A DNA stretch of 7,006 nucleotides from Eggerthellaceae bacterium (GTDB lineage Bacteria; Actinomycetota; Coriobacteriia; Coriobacteriales; Eggerthellaceae). The position numbers and the translations under genes are program-made. The notes below the pieces were generated by a model that was not told the origin of the DNA, made no database searches, and was given only the letters and a program-made list of their open reading frames with translations. Shown piece by piece: positions 6,058 through 7,006 of this stretch (position 1 is the stretch's first letter; every line of letters begins with the position of its first letter). Location: positions 1 to 7,006 of the forward strand of contig DMNP01000052.1 of NCBI GenBank assembly GCA_003452695.1, read 5' to 3'.

Positions 6058-6102
6058 GATGGGCCGGGGCGCTGTGGGTATAGGGAAGCGCTCCGGCCCA
6101 TC
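6058..6102. repeat. Long perfect-to-near-perfect inverted repeat (16-bp arms, 13-base loop)
   Basis: GATGGGCCGGGGCGCT (6058-6073) pairs with AGCGCTCCGGCCCATC (6087-6102); 15 Watson-Crick pairs and one G-T (6068/6092), with the loop at 6074-6086. It lies in the 178-base gap between the Fe-S subunit gene and the E1-like gene. Neither side carries a T-tract, so it is not a standard intrinsic terminator. It could be an RNA processing or attenuation structure, an operator or a dispersed intergenic repeat; copy number in the genome would decide. A GCGCTGT/ACAGCGC pair (6069-6075 with 6107-6113) could form a competing fold. Confidence 0.85.
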
Positions 6103-6150
6103 CGTTACAGCGCTGCGAGAGGGTCATCTCGACTTGCGCGCTGTCGTACA

Positions 6151-6179
6151 ACGTGCAAGGGGCAAGGCCCCGCACACGT
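6151..6179 (-). terminator. Hairpin immediately after the Fe-S subunit gene
   Basis: Starting one base after the - strand stop codon, ACGTG-TG-(C)-GGGGC pairs with GCCCC-(T)-TG-CACGT around a CTT loop: two 5-bp GC-rich blocks flanking G-U pairs and one mismatch. It is followed by TGTACG, not a U-run, so termination would be inefficient or factor-dependent. It may instead protect the 3' end or separate expression of the Fe-S genes from the E1-like gene. Confidence 0.4.
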
Positions 6180-6935
6180 TTATACGTAGCGATAGGTTTG
6201 CATCATCTCGTCGGCCAGCTCTTTCTTGCGGCACGAGTTGCATACCGAAGGCATGTCGCCATCGGCGCCGACTGCATGGCGAATCGATTCGGGCGTGCCC
6301 ATTACCTCGCCGCATTCGGAGCAGCGCACCAGTTCGAACGCGCGGTTCCAGATAGTGCGGCTCGCATTGTCCTGCGTGTATGCTATGGCGCCGGTCGGGC
6401 ATACGTTTGCGCAGCTCAGACAGCCCACGCAAAACTCAGATGGCTTGTCGTAGGGCGTGTCCACCTTCTTGTCGGTGCCGCGGTTCACGGTGGATATGGC
6501 GCCCGTGCCCAGGCTGTCGCAGGCCTGCACGCACAGGCCGCAGAGGATGCATTTCTCGTTGTCTACCTTCACGAGGCGCTCGAAACCGCCCATGTCGTAC
6601 AGGCTGCTCATCTGTCCGATAAGCTCGGCATCCGGCGCGCGGTGCCCGAGCAGCGCCAGCAACACGGCGCGCTCTTCGCGGATGCGCTCGGAATTGGTGC
6701 GGATCTCGCATTCGCCGTCGATGGGATACACGCAGGACGTGACAACCTTCGTGCGTCCGCGCTGCTCCACTTCCACGATGCAGATGCGGCAGCAGGCGCG
6801 GTGGTCGGCGAAGGCGTCGTGACGGCACAGCGCCGGGATGAACACGCCGTTGCGCCGCGCCACGTCGTAGATGTACTCGCCCTTCTCGCAGGTGCATTCC
6901 CTGCCGTCGATGGTAACGGTTATCATCTCGCTCAT
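6180..6935 (-). CDS. [2Fe-2S]/2x[4Fe-4S] electron-transfer subunit (HoxU / NuoG N-terminal type)
   Basis: Protein of 251 residues predicted to carry electrons between a flavin NAD(P)H subunit and a catalytic subunit (hydrogenase, formate dehydrogenase or similar). In order: a 2Fe-2S plant-ferredoxin-like domain (2-80; ligands C37, C49, C52, C68, with C48 adjacent); a 90-121 segment where HoxU/NuoG carry the His-Cys3 [4Fe-4S] site but here no Cys is present; a paired 4Fe-4S ferredoxin module (C129xxC132xxC135xxxC139 and C169xxC172xxC175xxxC179P); and a tail with C205xxC208 and C232xxC235, like a zinc ribbon. No molybdopterin or H-cluster domain follows, so it is a stand-alone subunit. Start ATG 6935 has a strong AAAGGAGG five bases upstream and overlaps the preceding gene's stop as ATGA. 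HoxU is the nearest known plan (about 240 residues); the missing site and Cys tail set it apart. Confidence 0.88.
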   Translation of the reverse strand: MSEMITVTIDGRECTCEKGEYIYDVARRNGVFIPALCRHDAFADHRACCRICIVEVEQRGRTKVVTSCVYPIDGECEIRTNSERIREERAVLLALLGHRAPDAELIGQMSSLYDMGGFERLVKVDNEKCILCGLCVQACDSLGTGAISTVNRGTDKKVDTPYDKPSEFCVGCLSCANVCPTGAIAYTQDNASRTIWNRAFELVRCSECGEVMGTPESIRHAVGADGDMPSVCNSCRKKELADEMMQTYRYV

Positions 6936-7006
6936 GCGGGCCTCCTTTCGGTTAGCACCGCGTCGAAGCGGCACGCCTCGCGGCAGCTGCCGCAGGCGAT
7001 GCACTT
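6932..7006 (-). CDS. C-terminal fragment of a ferredoxin-domain protein, probably NuoF/HydB/HoxF-like
   Basis: Only the last 24 codons are inside the window. They read K-C-I-A-C-G-S-C-R-E-A-C followed by RFDAVLTERRPA and stop, i.e. one CxxCxxCxxxC 4Fe-4S cluster motif near the end of the protein. The usual Pro after the fourth Cys is replaced by Arg. A ferredoxin motif at the extreme C-terminus, translationally coupled (ATGA at 6932-6935) to a HoxU/NuoG-N-like subunit, is typical of flavin-binding NuoF-like subunits of NAD(P)-linked or electron-bifurcating hydrogenases and formate dehydrogenases. The flavin/NAD domain would lie beyond the window, so the identity is contextual. Confidence 0.65.
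   Translation of the reverse strand, partial: KCIACGSCREACRFDAVLTERRPA

Noticed and set aside
6002..6175. N-terminal extension of the E1-like protein to 6175
   Set aside because: The added 58 residues have no homology feel, would read through the long hairpin, and ATG 6001 has a well-placed AAAGGA.
6936..7004. N-terminal extension of the HoxU-like protein to 7004
   Set aside because: The extra residues are the out-of-frame reading of the upstream ferredoxin tail; ATG 6935 has AAAGGAGG.

Overview
The window reads as chromosomal DNA of a high-GC anaerobe. The codon usage, the many 4-8 bp gene overlaps, the pairing of vitamin uptake genes with Fe-S diaphorase-type subunits, and the flavour of the proteins all suggest a member of the Coriobacteriia/Eggerthellaceae. 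That taxonomic call is an inference from style, not from a marker gene. There are no IS elements, phage genes, CRISPR arrays, tRNAs or rRNAs that I can see.

Layout. Positions 1-4982 are all on the + strand and deal with cofactors. First comes a three-gene ABC importer of the ThiXYZ type: the permease tail, a NMT1/THI5-like lipoprotein (142-1242) and an ATPase (1263-2090). A roughly 150-base gap follows. It holds a weak hairpin, a perfect TATAAT box and a leader that can fold into two stem-loops. After it come a small YhdT-family membrane protein (2240-2515) and the overlapping sodium/pantothenate symporter PanF (2508-4001), then the bifunctional riboflavin kinase/FAD synthetase RibF (4065-4982). 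RibF ends in a clear one-directional intrinsic terminator (4991-5012). The + strand genes therefore supply a thiamine pyrimidine precursor, pantothenate (for CoA) and FMN/FAD.

Positions 5015-7006 are on the - strand and converge on ribF. Reading in the direction of transcription (right to left) there is: the C-terminal tail of a ferredoxin-domain protein, probably a NuoF/HydB/HoxF-like diaphorase subunit (6932-7006); a 251-residue HoxU/NuoG-N-terminus-like [2Fe-2S]/[4Fe-4S] subunit (6180-6935), coupled to it by an ATGA overlap; a 178-base spacer with a 16-bp-arm inverted repeat; an E1-like ThiF/MoeB/HesA adenylyltransferase (5303-6001); and, six bases later, an unrecognised 93-residue protein (5015-5296) that ends exactly in Gly-Gly.

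The most interesting point is this last pair. E1-like enzymes of this family adenylate the C-terminal Gly-Gly of small sulfur-carrier/ubiquitin-like proteins. The tightly linked gene ends in Gly-Gly but does not look like ThiS, MoaD or CysO, and the E1-like protein lacks the CxxC zinc pairs of classical MoeB/ThiF. This could be an undescribed E1/carrier pair, possibly serving the molybdenum/tungsten or Fe-S redox enzyme whose subunits lie upstream. That functional link is inference.
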